Virus record (IMG/VR): IMGVR_UViG_3300037245_002164
Location: 1 to 21,475 of that record
DNA length: 21,475 nucleotides
Reading direction: 5' to 3' (one strand)
From: a virus
The position numbers were made by a program, and so were the translations under genes. Each line of letters begins with the position of its first letter. Position 1 is the first letter of the stretch. Shown one piece after another: positions 7,109-13,540 of the stretch. The notes under the pieces were generated by a model that was not told the origin of the DNA, did no database searches, and was given only the letters and a program-made list of their open reading frames with translations.

Positions 7109-7555
7109 ATGGACACCAACGAAATGCGCGGACGACTTCTCACCCCAGCCTTTGCGAAAGCGTACGCGCTCGCGGGCAACGCCACATTCACTGTGCTGAA
7201 CCCGGAGACCGGCAACCGCTTCACGTACAAGATCAAGCGCAAGGAAGTCGAAGAGAACAAAGAACTCTTTTTCGTCGGCTTGCTGAGCGGACCCGACAAC
7301 GATTCTGACTACTCGTTCCTCGGAACGATCTTCGACGCTGAGAAGTTCGTGCACGGACGCAAGAGCCAGATCACCGAAGCCGCGCCGAGCGCGCGAGCCT
7401 TCCGATGGCTTTGGAAGCGTTTCAATGACGACGCTGACTTCGCGCCCGCCGAGTTTTGGCACGAGGGGCGCTGCGGCCGATGTGGTCGTAAGCTCACGGT
7501 GCCGGAGAGCATTGAACGCGGGCTTGGTCCCGTGTGCGCGGGCTGGGGTCAGTAA
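7109..7555 (+). CDS. DUF6011-like protein with C-terminal zinc motif
   Basis: A 148-residue protein whose C-terminal segment 'CGRCGRKLTVPESIERGLGP' (residues 122-141) followed by Cys143 is the characteristic DUF6011 pattern: two closely spaced cysteines, a Leu-Thr-x-Pro-x-Ser-Ile segment, then Gly-x-Gly-Pro-x-Cys. Three cysteines (122, 125, 143), perhaps with His118, would bind one zinc. The N-terminal 115 residues look alpha/beta and are unrecognised. Proteins with this tail are common in phages and plasmids; their function is unknown. I chose ATG 7109 over the upstream in-frame GTG 7091 because AAGGGA lies about 10 bases before it. It is transcribed opposite to the surrounding structural genes. 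Confidence 0.8.
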   Translation: MDTNEMRGRLLTPAFAKAYALAGNATFTVLNPETGNRFTYKIKRKEVEENKELFFVGLLSGPDNDSDYSFLGTIFDAEKFVHGRKSQITEAAPSARAFRWLWKRFNDDADFAPAEFWHEGRCGRCGRKLTVPESIERGLGPVCAGWGQ

Positions 7556-7564
7556 GACGCTGGC

Positions 7565-7605
7565 TTGACAAGCGTCTACGGTCCGTCGAGTATGACGGAT
7601 CGTAG
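7565..7605 (+). promoter_or_regulatory. TTGACA element followed by a 12-bp-arm inverted repeat upstream of the HTH gene
   Basis: TTGACA (7565-7570) is a perfect -35 box, but no clear -10 follows at 16-18 bases (GAGTAT at 17). From 7576 to 7605 there is an inverted repeat: CTACGGTCCGTC (7576-7587), loop GAGTAT, GACGGATCGTAG (7594-7605), with 11 of 12 positions complementary and the last a G-U pair in RNA. No T-run follows, so it is not a simple terminator. TACGGT is shared with the operator-like repeats at 7045-7082, which suggests a common regulator. It could be an operator, an RNA hairpin covering the 5' leader, or both. Confidence 0.5.
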
Positions 7606-7638
7606 CTCTACAACCGACAACCCCGAAGGGAACCCCCG

Positions 7639-7983
7639 ATGCCCGCAAAGGCAAACACCACGCGCGTCAAGCGACGCAAGTTCACCCCCGCACAGAAACA
7701 AAAGTACGTCGCTGAAGCCGACCGTACGAGCGCGACCGCAGTCGCCAAAAAGCACAAGCTCAGCTCCGCACTGGTCTACAGATGGAAGGCGCAGCTTCAA
7801 GCCGTTGCGAAGTCCACATCCGTGCCGAAGGCCAAGACCAAGCGGCGTCGCAAGTCGCGCACACGGAGCACGAAGCTCGTACAGTTTGCGAAGACGAATG
7901 CCCTCGAAACCGAGAATCAGAGGCTTCGGAACATGGTCGTCGACCAGCTCTTGGTCATCCAAGAGCTACAGCACAGCGCGTGA
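7639..7983 (+). CDS. HTH protein resembling IS3-family transposase OrfA
   Basis: A 114-residue, very basic protein. Residues about 14-53 ('RKFTPAQKQKYVAEA..TSATAVAKKHKLSSALVYRWK') are the helix-turn-helix of the transposase OrfA type, with the typical 'F..eqK..vv.e...' start and the terminal 'vyrWk' helix. A Lys/Arg-rich linker (about 60-78) follows, then a probable leucine-zipper coiled coil (about 84-112, 'LETENQRLRNMVVDQLLVIQ'). In IS3 elements this coil dimerises OrfA, but no OrfB/DDE integrase gene or inverted repeats are seen here. It more likely acts as a stand-alone DNA-binding regulator. A strong GAAGGGA lies 7 bases before the ATG. The 3' end overlaps the convergent intein-like gene by 18 bases. 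Confidence 0.75.
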   Translation: MPAKANTTRVKRRKFTPAQKQKYVAEADRTSATAVAKKHKLSSALVYRWKAQLQAVAKSTSVPKAKTKRRRKSRTRSTKLVQFAKTNALETENQRLRNMVVDQLLVIQELQHSA

Positions 7984-9243
7984 GTCTCCAAGCGCCAGAT
8001 GATTCGCTAGGAAGATGTGCGGCTCGTCGTCCACTTCCACGCAATACATGAGCGCTTGAGTGATCGGCTCTGCATCCACCACGCCGACTTTGGCGTGGTG
8101 GTAGTGCAGCCCATCGGGGATTTCCAAGCTGAGCTTGCTGAGCCAATCGAATGCTGCCGGCCGGCGAAGCGCCAAGCCTTGCGACTCCGTGCGCGCGAGG
8201 CTCGTACGGTCGAGCTGATCTAGCTCTCGGAACGTCGGGCTCGCCACGCACGCGCGAACGATGGTCTGCGACGTGGACACAGGCAGAACATCCCAGCGCC
8301 CCGCACGGAAGGGTTCGCGCGCGTAGTCGCGGGAAGGCTCTTGCCGGAGCGAGGCAACTTGCTCCATGTAACTCTCCACGTCGGAGACCCGGATCTTGTG
8401 CACCGGACCGTCGCCGCCCCGCTTTTCGTGCGCCGCAATGCCCACACTCCAAAGGCACCGCAGTGCGGACTGGCGGAGCTGGGGCGGGTGTAGGTAGAGC
8501 ACGGGAGCGTTGTAGGTGTTATCCCATCGGCTTGCGCTCGCGAAGAGCCCCTTGAGCAACGCCTCGCGAATCCACGCCGGCCCCTGGAAAAAGCGGTTCG
8601 GGATGGTCTGCACTTCCGCGCTCGACCGGAACCCCAGATCCCGTAGCCATTGCTGAAAGCCCCGGTCCCAGATCGAGAGCATGGCGTGCTCGCCCTCGGA
8701 GCGCATGGCCGGGATCTCGTGGCGGTCACACATCGATTCGAACGTGTCGAGCAAGGGCTCGTCGGGCAGCGTAGGCGCGAAGACCCGAAATGACTCCGTG
8801 CGCAGCTCTTTGTCAGGAAAGTAGCCGCTTCCGAGCGCGTACCCGAGCAAGTGCCAGATGCCCGGATCTTCGAGTAGGGTGCGGGTAGGCGACCAGCCCC
8901 GGAAGTCGAGCCCTTCGAAGAAAGTCGACCCATTCAGCGCTGTATCCTCGCGTCGGTAGCTCATGAGCACGCGGTCACCCGCCTTGATCGCCCGTTGCTC
9001 GCGCCACAGGGGGGCTCCTAGGGCGCTCTCTGAGGGGACGACCGCTAGGGGCTGATCGGGGCTCACGAGCACGGAGAGCCCGTTTGTGAGCGCTAGGCGG
9101 GCCACAGAGGCGACTCCCACGGTGCGGACGCGCGCGGGCTCGTAGCATTGCCCCGTCCACACCTCGAAAGGGGTGTTTGCGAGAGCTTCGACGGGGGCGA
9201 GACCACGTGACGTGGTGATCAGAGTGCCGGGGGAGAGCGCCAT
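7966..9243 (-). CDS. Free-standing intein-like protein (Hint domain + LAGLIDADG), predicted inactive
   Basis: A 425-residue ORF that looks like a complete intein with no exteins. Block A-like 'ALSPGTLITTSRGLAPVEAL' (residues 2-21) has Ala where intein Cys1 normally sits. Block B-like 'GLSVLVSPDQPLAVV' (55-69) has Gln where the splicing His is expected. 'IKAGDRVLM' (86-94) is a normal Hint segment. Block F-like 'YCVEVDDEPHIFLAN' (400-414) keeps the His and carries Cys at the usual Asp position. The C-end reads 'LGDS' (418-421), so the usual His-Asn is Gly-Asp. The LAGLIDADG motifs 'LLGYALGSG' (132-140) and 'LKGLFASAS' (230-238) have Ser and Ala in place of the catalytic acids. ATG at 9243 lies 25 bases after the neck gene, whose stop is in another frame, and an in-frame stop at 9282-9280 limits any N-extein to about a dozen residues. 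Only five residues follow the block G region. Confidence 0.8.
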   Translation of the reverse strand: MALSPGTLITTSRGLAPVEALANTPFEVWTGQCYEPARVRTVGVASVARLALTNGLSVLVSPDQPLAVVPSESALGAPLWREQRAIKAGDRVLMSYRREDTALNGSTFFEGLDFRGWSPTRTLLEDPGIWHLLGYALGSGYFPDKELRTESFRVFAPTLPDEPLLDTFESMCDRHEIPAMRSEGEHAMLSIWDRGFQQWLRDLGFRSSAEVQTIPNRFFQGPAWIREALLKGLFASASRWDNTYNAPVLYLHPPQLRQSALRCLWSVGIAAHEKRGGDGPVHKIRVSDVESYMEQVASLRQEPSRDYAREPFRAGRWDVLPVSTSQTIVRACVASPTFRELDQLDRTSLARTESQGLALRRPAAFDWLSKLSLEIPDGLHYHHAKVGVVDAEPITQALMYCVEVDDEPHIFLANHLALGDSRAVL

Positions 9244-9268
9244 GCCCCGCTTATACGTCGGGCCGTTG

Positions 9269-10354
9269 TTACGCCCAAGTCATTTTGATGCCCCGATACC
9301 ACTGCTTGTACATCGGGATCGCGGCCTTGATCTCTTTCAGGTAGTTGCCGACTCGCGCGCCGTAGCCGCTGTTCGTCGCGCTCGATGTGGTGCCGATGGC
9401 TTGGCTCAGCCCATCCATGCTCAGGGAGATATTCGCGATGCCCGCGCCGGCAATGAGATCACCGAAAATGTGGAAGGGGCCGATGGACGCCATCATGCCG
9501 ATCAGGTTGATGATATCGGCGGGGATCTTCCCGTCCTCGAATCCCGCCGTGTAGCTCACTTCGAAAAGCTCAGGGAGATAGTCGAGCCCGTTGTAGATAG
9601 CCGGCAAGAAGCTGCCGCCTTGGCCGACAAGGATCTCGGAAAGCGTTCCGCTCGTCGGCACGATCTGCACGTGCCCTTCGAGCTTGCTCAGCCGAATCCA
9701 TTCGCCGGGGAAAATGATGACGTTCTGCCCCGATGGGTACTGCACCCGGAACTCGTCGACGCTGACCACCGGGGTGTTATCCAAGTGGATGAAGTTGAAC
9801 GAGTGATAGTCGTTCCGATAGTAGTCGTGCTTCTCGACAAACGTGGTCGGCAAGAGCGGGATATCGACCTGCTTCTCGAAGCCCCGAATCGCCGCCATGA
9901 TGTACGAAAGGTACACGTCGTCTCCGAGCGGTTCGCCTTTGTCATTCGTCAGGTCGAGCCCGAACATGTAGCGACTCTTCAGTTGCTCGACCGTTAGGAT
10001 ATTGCGGACCGCCAAGCCCGCACCGAGCATGGATGGGCTGGGGTCTGTGCACGCCTTCTCGCCCTTGATCGTGCCGACGTAGCGGGTGCGGTAGAGGTAG
10101 CCGGGATCGCCGCAACGGTCGAAGAACTCGTAGACGAACTGATCGGCCTTGAGCACGGGCCGCTCCGGTGCGTGCGAAATCTCTTCGTACGTGAGCCCCT
10201 GATCAGTGCTGCGCTCGACCGATAAGCGCTCGAAGCCCGCGTCGATGGCCACGGCAATCTTCGGGTCATTCGTCGTGACCCGAATGACGTTTCCTTGCGC
10301 GCGGGTATCAATGCCGCTGTTCTCTGCCGCATCGATTGGATTTACCTGGCCCAT
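9269..10354 (-). CDS. Neck / head-tail adaptor structural protein
   Basis: A 361-residue protein. Residues about 1-110 form a beta-rich N-terminal domain resembling an Ig/fibronectin-type module ('GNVIRVTTNDPKIAVAIDAG', 'FVYEFFDRCGDPGYLYRTRY'). Residues about 118-361 resemble head-tail adaptor (connector) proteins of large myoviruses: a helical stretch 'LTVEQLKSRYMFGLDL', then 'YHSFNFIHLDNTPVVSVDEF' (about 183-202), and a final helical part with Gly/Ala/Ser-rich 'GAGIANISLSMDGLSQAIG'. The latter resembles the gp6-like connector families, where an 'ISVDGLSQSI' stretch occurs before a basic C-terminal helix. Adaptors sit under the portal and link head to neck. A GGGGGGATC purine tract precedes the ATG. 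The role is inferred from family memory and position. Confidence 0.65.
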   Translation of the reverse strand: MGQVNPIDAAENSGIDTRAQGNVIRVTTNDPKIAVAIDAGFERLSVERSTDQGLTYEEISHAPERPVLKADQFVYEFFDRCGDPGYLYRTRYVGTIKGEKACTDPSPSMLGAGLAVRNILTVEQLKSRYMFGLDLTNDKGEPLGDDVYLSYIMAAIRGFEKQVDIPLLPTTFVEKHDYYRNDYHSFNFIHLDNTPVVSVDEFRVQYPSGQNVIIFPGEWIRLSKLEGHVQIVPTSGTLSEILVGQGGSFLPAIYNGLDYLPELFEVSYTAGFEDGKIPADIINLIGMMASIGPFHIFGDLIAGAGIANISLSMDGLSQAIGTTSSATNSGYGARVGNYLKEIKAAIPMYKQWYRGIKMTWA

Positions 10355-10367
10355 GATCCCCCCACGC

Positions 10368-10541
10368 TCATTCTGGCGTATTCGCCTTCAAAAGTGCAGC
10401 CCCGCCTTCCATGTCATCCCACATCTGAAAATACTCCGCGATGATCAGTGGGATCAGCTCCTTCACGAAGAGCTTTTGCTTGTCCGCTTCGCTCACGAGC
10501 CGCATTTCAAGCTCTTCAGGTACGTCGACTACGTGCTGCAT
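10368..10541 (-). CDS. 57-residue helical protein, unknown function
   Basis: A short complete ORF found by reading the gap between two longer genes. ATG at 10541-10539 abuts the TGA of the upstream gene with no spacer; the stop TGA is at 10370-10368. The sequence is acidic and helical, with 'LFVKELIPLIIAEYFQMWDD' (residues 25-44) forming an amphipathic helix. Back-to-back stop/start suggests translational coupling, and it is followed by the neck gene 14 bases on. The function is unknown; a small neck or assembly accessory is possible. Confidence 0.6.
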   Translation of the reverse strand: MQHVVDVPEELEMRLVSEADKQKLFVKELIPLIIAEYFQMWDDMEGGAALLKANTPE

Positions 10542-10901
10542 TCACTTTTTCTTCTTTCGGATATAAAGGCGCTTCTCGATGGTGATCAGTCGTTCCCCGT
10601 GCTCTTTGTCCGTGTTCTGCATGCTATCGAGCGTGTCTTGATTCACCCCATGTGGCTGCTTCGCGTGCGCTTCGACGGCCTGCTTTAGCCCCGCTTGTTC
10701 AATGCGCTGATTGTCTTCTTGCGTGCACCCCCGTTGCCACGAGCCGATCAATGAGAGCAACAGCATCGCGGCAAGCACTTGGAAAACCCGAACCTGAGTT
10801 TCGAGCTTTTCAAGTTTGCGGAGCCGAGCATCGTGCTCTTCCAGCTCCACGCCCATATCGACCTTGCGATAGGGGCGTATGCTCGCCTTCGAGTCAATCA
10901 C
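10542..10901 (-). CDS. Single-TM coiled-coil protein with lysine-rich C-terminus
   Basis: A 119-residue protein (GTG start, overlapping the upstream stop as GTGA) with three parts. A charged helix (about 18-37, 'VELEEHDARLRKLEKLETQV') is followed by a hydrophobic segment at about 39-54 ('VFQVLAAMLLLSLIGSW'), then a long polar helical tail ending in RKKKK. A second possible start is ATG at 10856-10854, which has AAGG five bases before it and would give 104 residues. The topology is compatible with a small inner-membrane phage protein, such as a holin/XhlA-like or spanin-like accessory, but its location inside the neck genes is unusual for lysis. I do not assign a function. Confidence 0.6.
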   Translation of the reverse strand: MIDSKASIRPYRKVDMGVELEEHDARLRKLEKLETQVRVFQVLAAMLLLSLIGSWQRGCTQEDNQRIEQAGLKQAVEAHAKQPHGVNQDTLDSMQNTDKEHGERLITIEKRLYIRKKKK

Positions 10902-11209
10902 TCACTCCCGGCGTCGATCAACGCCCAAAGTGCGGCCTCTAATGCCGCCCACGGCGCATCGAGCGGCGCGTCGCCCACAAAGACGTTCCGACGCCGGTTG
11001 ACCGGACGGAACCGTTGTTGCTCGTCCTTGTAGCCTTCGGCCCAATTGCAAGTGACGCTAAGCCCGCTGGCCGTTGGCATGATCTTGACGCTGTGAATCT
11101 GTTCCTGATCAAGCGTCACTTCGATCTCGACCCGTTCGGGCACTGGCGCAATGTCGATCGGCTGTTGAACCTTGGCGGTTTCAGCGACTCCCTTTTTGCT
11201 GCGTGCCAT
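10898..11209 (-). CDS. Small unknown protein (103 aa)
   Basis: A 103-residue protein with a Pro/Ala/Val-rich N-terminus (about 1-27), a compact strand-rich middle ('VEIEVTLDQEQIHSVKIMPT', 27-46, and 'LSVTCNWAEGYKDEQQRF') and a helical tail. It overlaps its neighbours at both ends (TAATG-type junction with the 11209 gene and GTGA with the next), so it is translated as part of the same operon. I do not recognise the family. A structural accessory of head or neck is plausible from position. Confidence 0.6.
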   Translation of the reverse strand: MARSKKGVAETAKVQQPIDIAPVPERVEIEVTLDQEQIHSVKIMPTASGLSVTCNWAEGYKDEQQRFRPVNRRRNVFVGDAPLDAPWAALEAALWALIDAGSE

Positions 11210-11577
11210 TATCGCTTGTCCCTTGAAACCTTGGTGACTTGAACGACGGGTGTGCCCCCGGCCCCCCAGAACGCAAGCCCGTTGTCGTCCTCGTTCCGCA
11301 CCATGACGACCAAAAGGGGGCTCTGTAGAAAGCCGAGATCGGTGTGCCCCACGAACTCAGTCGAAGGGGGTGCCGGCGTTGCGGTCACAGAGCCAAACGC
11401 ACCTTGCCGCACCCATAGGTTACCCCCGCCGTAAGCGACTACCCGAATGATGTAGCGGCCTGGGCTCAGCGCCGCGAGCAAGGGCTTTGACGGCCCGCCC
11501 GAAGAGACCGTAATCTCTACCGTGTCCCCTAGGGTCTCCGCGTAAAAGTACCGCAGATCGTCAGCATGAGCGGCCAT
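11209..11577 (-). CDS. Unknown beta-rich protein, possible head decoration or fibre component
   Basis: A 122-residue protein with a beta-sandwich-like pattern: 'DTVEITVSSGGPSKPLLAAL' (18-37), then 'GRYIIRVVAYGGGNLWVRQG' (40-59) and 'PLLVVMVRNEDDNGLAFWGA' (87-106). Small beta proteins encoded directly after the capsid gene are often decoration or fibre components. The start ATG follows GGGGGAATA and overlaps the stop of the upstream HeH-domain gene. The function is a guess from place and fold type. Confidence 0.6.
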   Translation of the reverse strand: MAAHADDLRYFYAETLGDTVEITVSSGGPSKPLLAALSPGRYIIRVVAYGGGNLWVRQGAFGSVTATPAPPSTEFVGHTDLGFLQSPLLVVMVRNEDDNGLAFWGAGGTPVVQVTKVSRDKR

Positions 11578-12011
11578 TATTCCCCCTCATCCTCGAAGAT
11601 CGCGGCTTCAACCGCGGCCTTGATATCGTCTTTGCGCATGTGCGCGTCTACATCGTCGACCCCGTACTCCGCCGCGGTCGCTAGAAGCTCCGCTTTGGTC
11701 ATGGCTTCGAGATCGGGGCCTTCGGCCTCATCGGCGCCTTCATCTACGGCGTCGTCTCCCTCATCGCTCGCTGGGGCCGGCTCAGACTCCGCTACGGGCT
11801 CTTCGGGCGTCGGGTCTGGCTCAGGCGCCGGATCGGGCACTGCGGTCAACGGAGTGCCCTTCTTGGGCTTGGTCCAGCCCGGAGTGCTCAGAAGGAATTC
11901 CGCGTCTTTGTCCGGTACATCGAACACGCCATCGGCATCCCCCGTCACAGTCCCCGTACCGTACTTGAGGCCCAGCTCCATGCCGGCCAGACTTGGATTC
12001 TTGATTTTCAT
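11577..12011 (-). CDS. Acidic protein with C-terminal HeH/LEM-like domain
   Basis: A 144-residue protein in three parts. Residues 1-47 include 'FDVPDKDAEFLLSTPGW' (30-46), a motif seen in small phage proteins encoded next to the capsid gene. Residues about 54-100 are a Pro/Glu/Asp-rich disordered linker. Residues about 103-138 ('MTKAELLATAAEYGVDD' then a Lys/Asp helix) match the helix-extension-helix pattern of HeH/SAP/Rho-N-like domains, which bind nucleic acid or protein. It is the first gene after the terminator that follows the capsid gene, with GGAGGG about 12 bases and AAAGGT just before the ATG. It may be a capsid-associated factor. Confidence 0.65.
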   Translation of the reverse strand: MKIKNPSLAGMELGLKYGTGTVTGDADGVFDVPDKDAEFLLSTPGWTKPKKGTPLTAVPDPAPEPDPTPEEPVAESEPAPASDEGDDAVDEGADEAEGPDLEAMTKAELLATAAEYGVDDVDAHMRKDDIKAAVEAAIFEDEGE

Positions 12012-12036
12012 TACCTTTGTTCCCTCCGAAAAGCAG

Positions 12037-12066
12037 AAAAGGCGAGCGAACCTACGCCCGCTCGCC
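12037..12066 (-). terminator. Intrinsic terminator downstream of the major capsid gene
   Basis: Read on the minus strand, GGCGAGCG (12066-12059) pairs perfectly with CGCTCGCC (12048-12041), an 8-bp GC-rich stem with a 10-base loop, followed by TTTT (12040-12037) and a second TTTT a few bases on. It lies 35 bases after the capsid stop codon and would reduce expression of the downstream neck genes relative to capsid protein. Confidence 0.8.
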
Positions 12067-12100
12067 CCGTTCTACCAGCTTTCGCTATGGGCTTCCTCCC

Positions 12101-13510
12101 TTAGAGGCTACCCGGTTCGCGGCCGATATTCTTGACCACGATGTTACGTGCGGGCGTGTAGAGCTTTATCGCACCATAGACTACCTGTGCCCACCTTATG
12201 CTCGTATCAATTGTGGCCAAGGGCACACGAGTCATTGGCAAGAGCTGAGCCCATGCCATTGACCGTTGGTTTTGCTGCAAAACAAAGCCCTTGGTGGTCC
12301 CCGGAATGTCAGCGTTGGTGTCCGTAATGACCTGCGTTGCGCCAGTGCGCGAGACGCGAGTCATGAGCTTGGCGGTTCCAACCGCACCCCCCACATCGCT
12401 ACGATAGATTTCGTAGAACGTGGTGCCCTGGCCGCCATCGCCCACCGTGAAGGTGACGTTCTCGCCTACCGCAACCGTGACCCCAGCCGTGTCGACCGGA
12501 GTGCTCAGGCCGTACTTGTTGCCACCCACCACTTGGTAGATGTAAACACCAATGTCAGCCGCGATGAACTGGCTGCCCGTACCGGCCGCTGCCGGAGCAA
12601 CGGTAATGGTCGGAGTGAGCGGCGCCTTCGACGAATCGCCAAGGCCGGCGGCCAACGAAGACTGCTCGTCTTCGAAGAACACATGGTCGTGGAGATTAAT
12701 TCGCCCGTGCTGGCCTTGGAAGGCCGTGACGGTCGTACCGAGCGTGCCCGGTGCCGGCGCTAGCGCGAATCGCTGACGCTCGTAGACCTGCTTCGCGAGA
12801 TCCGAGAATGCCCCGGCGCTGAAGTAGGCGTCAGTCCCCATGCCGTAGTTCTGACGAATCTGCAACAGCATGTCGTTCATCGCACCCTCAGTGAGAGCGG
12901 CGCCTCGAAGGTCGACCACGTTATCGGGCGCAGCGTCGGTGATCAGCTTTTCCAAGCCGTCGACCTGCTCAGGAATGAGCGAGCTGTTTCCGAAGAAGAG
13001 GGCGTTCTCAAGGTTCTTGAGAAGATCCATCGTCTTGTTCATGGTTTCGAGCGCGATCACGTTACCGTGAGCAGCCCGGATCGTGTTGGCCACATGTGTG
13101 ACCCTTCCCACAACGCCGAGATACTTTGTGAGCACGGTCACACGTTCGTACGTGCTGTCTTCCTCTTCAGGAAGTGCTCCCTCACTCATCCAACCCATAT
13201 TGAAGCGGCGACTGCCCGAGCGGCTGTAGCTCACTAAACGGTTGAATTCCTCGACCGTATTGCTCGCTGGCACCTTGGCGATGCTGCGGAACAACTTGAT
13301 CTCTGACATTTCGAACGTCAGATTCTTGAGCTGCGCTTCGAGTGATTCCGTCCTCAACGGAAATCCGACACCGGGCGCAACGCCTGGGTCGTTCACATCG
13401 CTGCCGGCCGTAAGGGCCTTGCGAAGCTCTGCTAGTTCATCCGGCGACGATGTGCCCCACCCGCCGTAGTCGCGGTAGTCTCGCGCCGAAACAAATGATC
13501 CTACACTCAT
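12101..13510 (-). CDS. Major capsid protein (HK97 fold with an inserted beta domain)
   Basis: A 469-residue protein placed immediately after protease and scaffold-like genes. Residues about 60-295 and 408-469 have the HK97 fold pattern: N-arm with 'LTFEMSEIKLFRSIAKVPAS' (64-83), spine helix, 'LENALFFGNSSLIPEQVDGL' (167-186, the typical 'Al..G....p.q.dGL'), and the C-terminal strand 'VPLATIDTSIRWAQVVYGAI' (429-448). Residues about 296-407 form an extra Ig/FnIII-like beta domain, as in capsid surface decorations. Residues 31-57 carry a block shared with the prohead protease, possibly near a maturation cleavage after Lys31. AAAGGAAAAG precedes the ATG. The long N-terminal region may be a scaffold-like delta domain. 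Confidence 0.92.
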   Translation of the reverse strand: MSVGSFVSARDYRDYGGWGTSSPDELAELRKALTAGSDVNDPGVAPGVGFPLRTESLEAQLKNLTFEMSEIKLFRSIAKVPASNTVEEFNRLVSYSRSGSRRFNMGWMSEGALPEEEDSTYERVTVLTKYLGVVGRVTHVANTIRAAHGNVIALETMNKTMDLLKNLENALFFGNSSLIPEQVDGLEKLITDAAPDNVVDLRGAALTEGAMNDMLLQIRQNYGMGTDAYFSAGAFSDLAKQVYERQRFALAPAPGTLGTTVTAFQGQHGRINLHDHVFFEDEQSSLAAGLGDSSKAPLTPTITVAPAAAGTGSQFIAADIGVYIYQVVGGNKYGLSTPVDTAGVTVAVGENVTFTVGDGGQGTTFYEIYRSDVGGAVGTAKLMTRVSRTGATQVITDTNADIPGTTKGFVLQQNQRSMAWAQLLPMTRVPLATIDTSIRWAQVVYGAIKLYTPARNIVVKNIGREPGSL

Positions 13511-13540
13511 GTTTCTTTTCCTTTGTTCTTTCTAGGCGCG

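Noticed and set aside
7639-7983. IS3-family insertion sequence
   Set aside because: Only an OrfA-like HTH is present. No OrfB, inverted repeats or duplicated target were seen.
7109-7983. Toxin-antitoxin pair
   Set aside because: Gene sizes and order are superficially similar, but the first protein is DUF6011-like and the second OrfA-like; the genes are 83 bases apart with separate leaders.
8220-8933. 237-residue minus-strand ORF inside the intein-like gene
   Set aside because: It is an alternative frame, very rich in Arg and Ser, overlapping a clearly recognisable frame.
7966-9243. Class 3 intein with active splicing
   Set aside because: Block F Cys fits, but the block B Trp is absent at the expected position, and there is no N-extein or sizeable C-extein, so classical splicing is unlikely.
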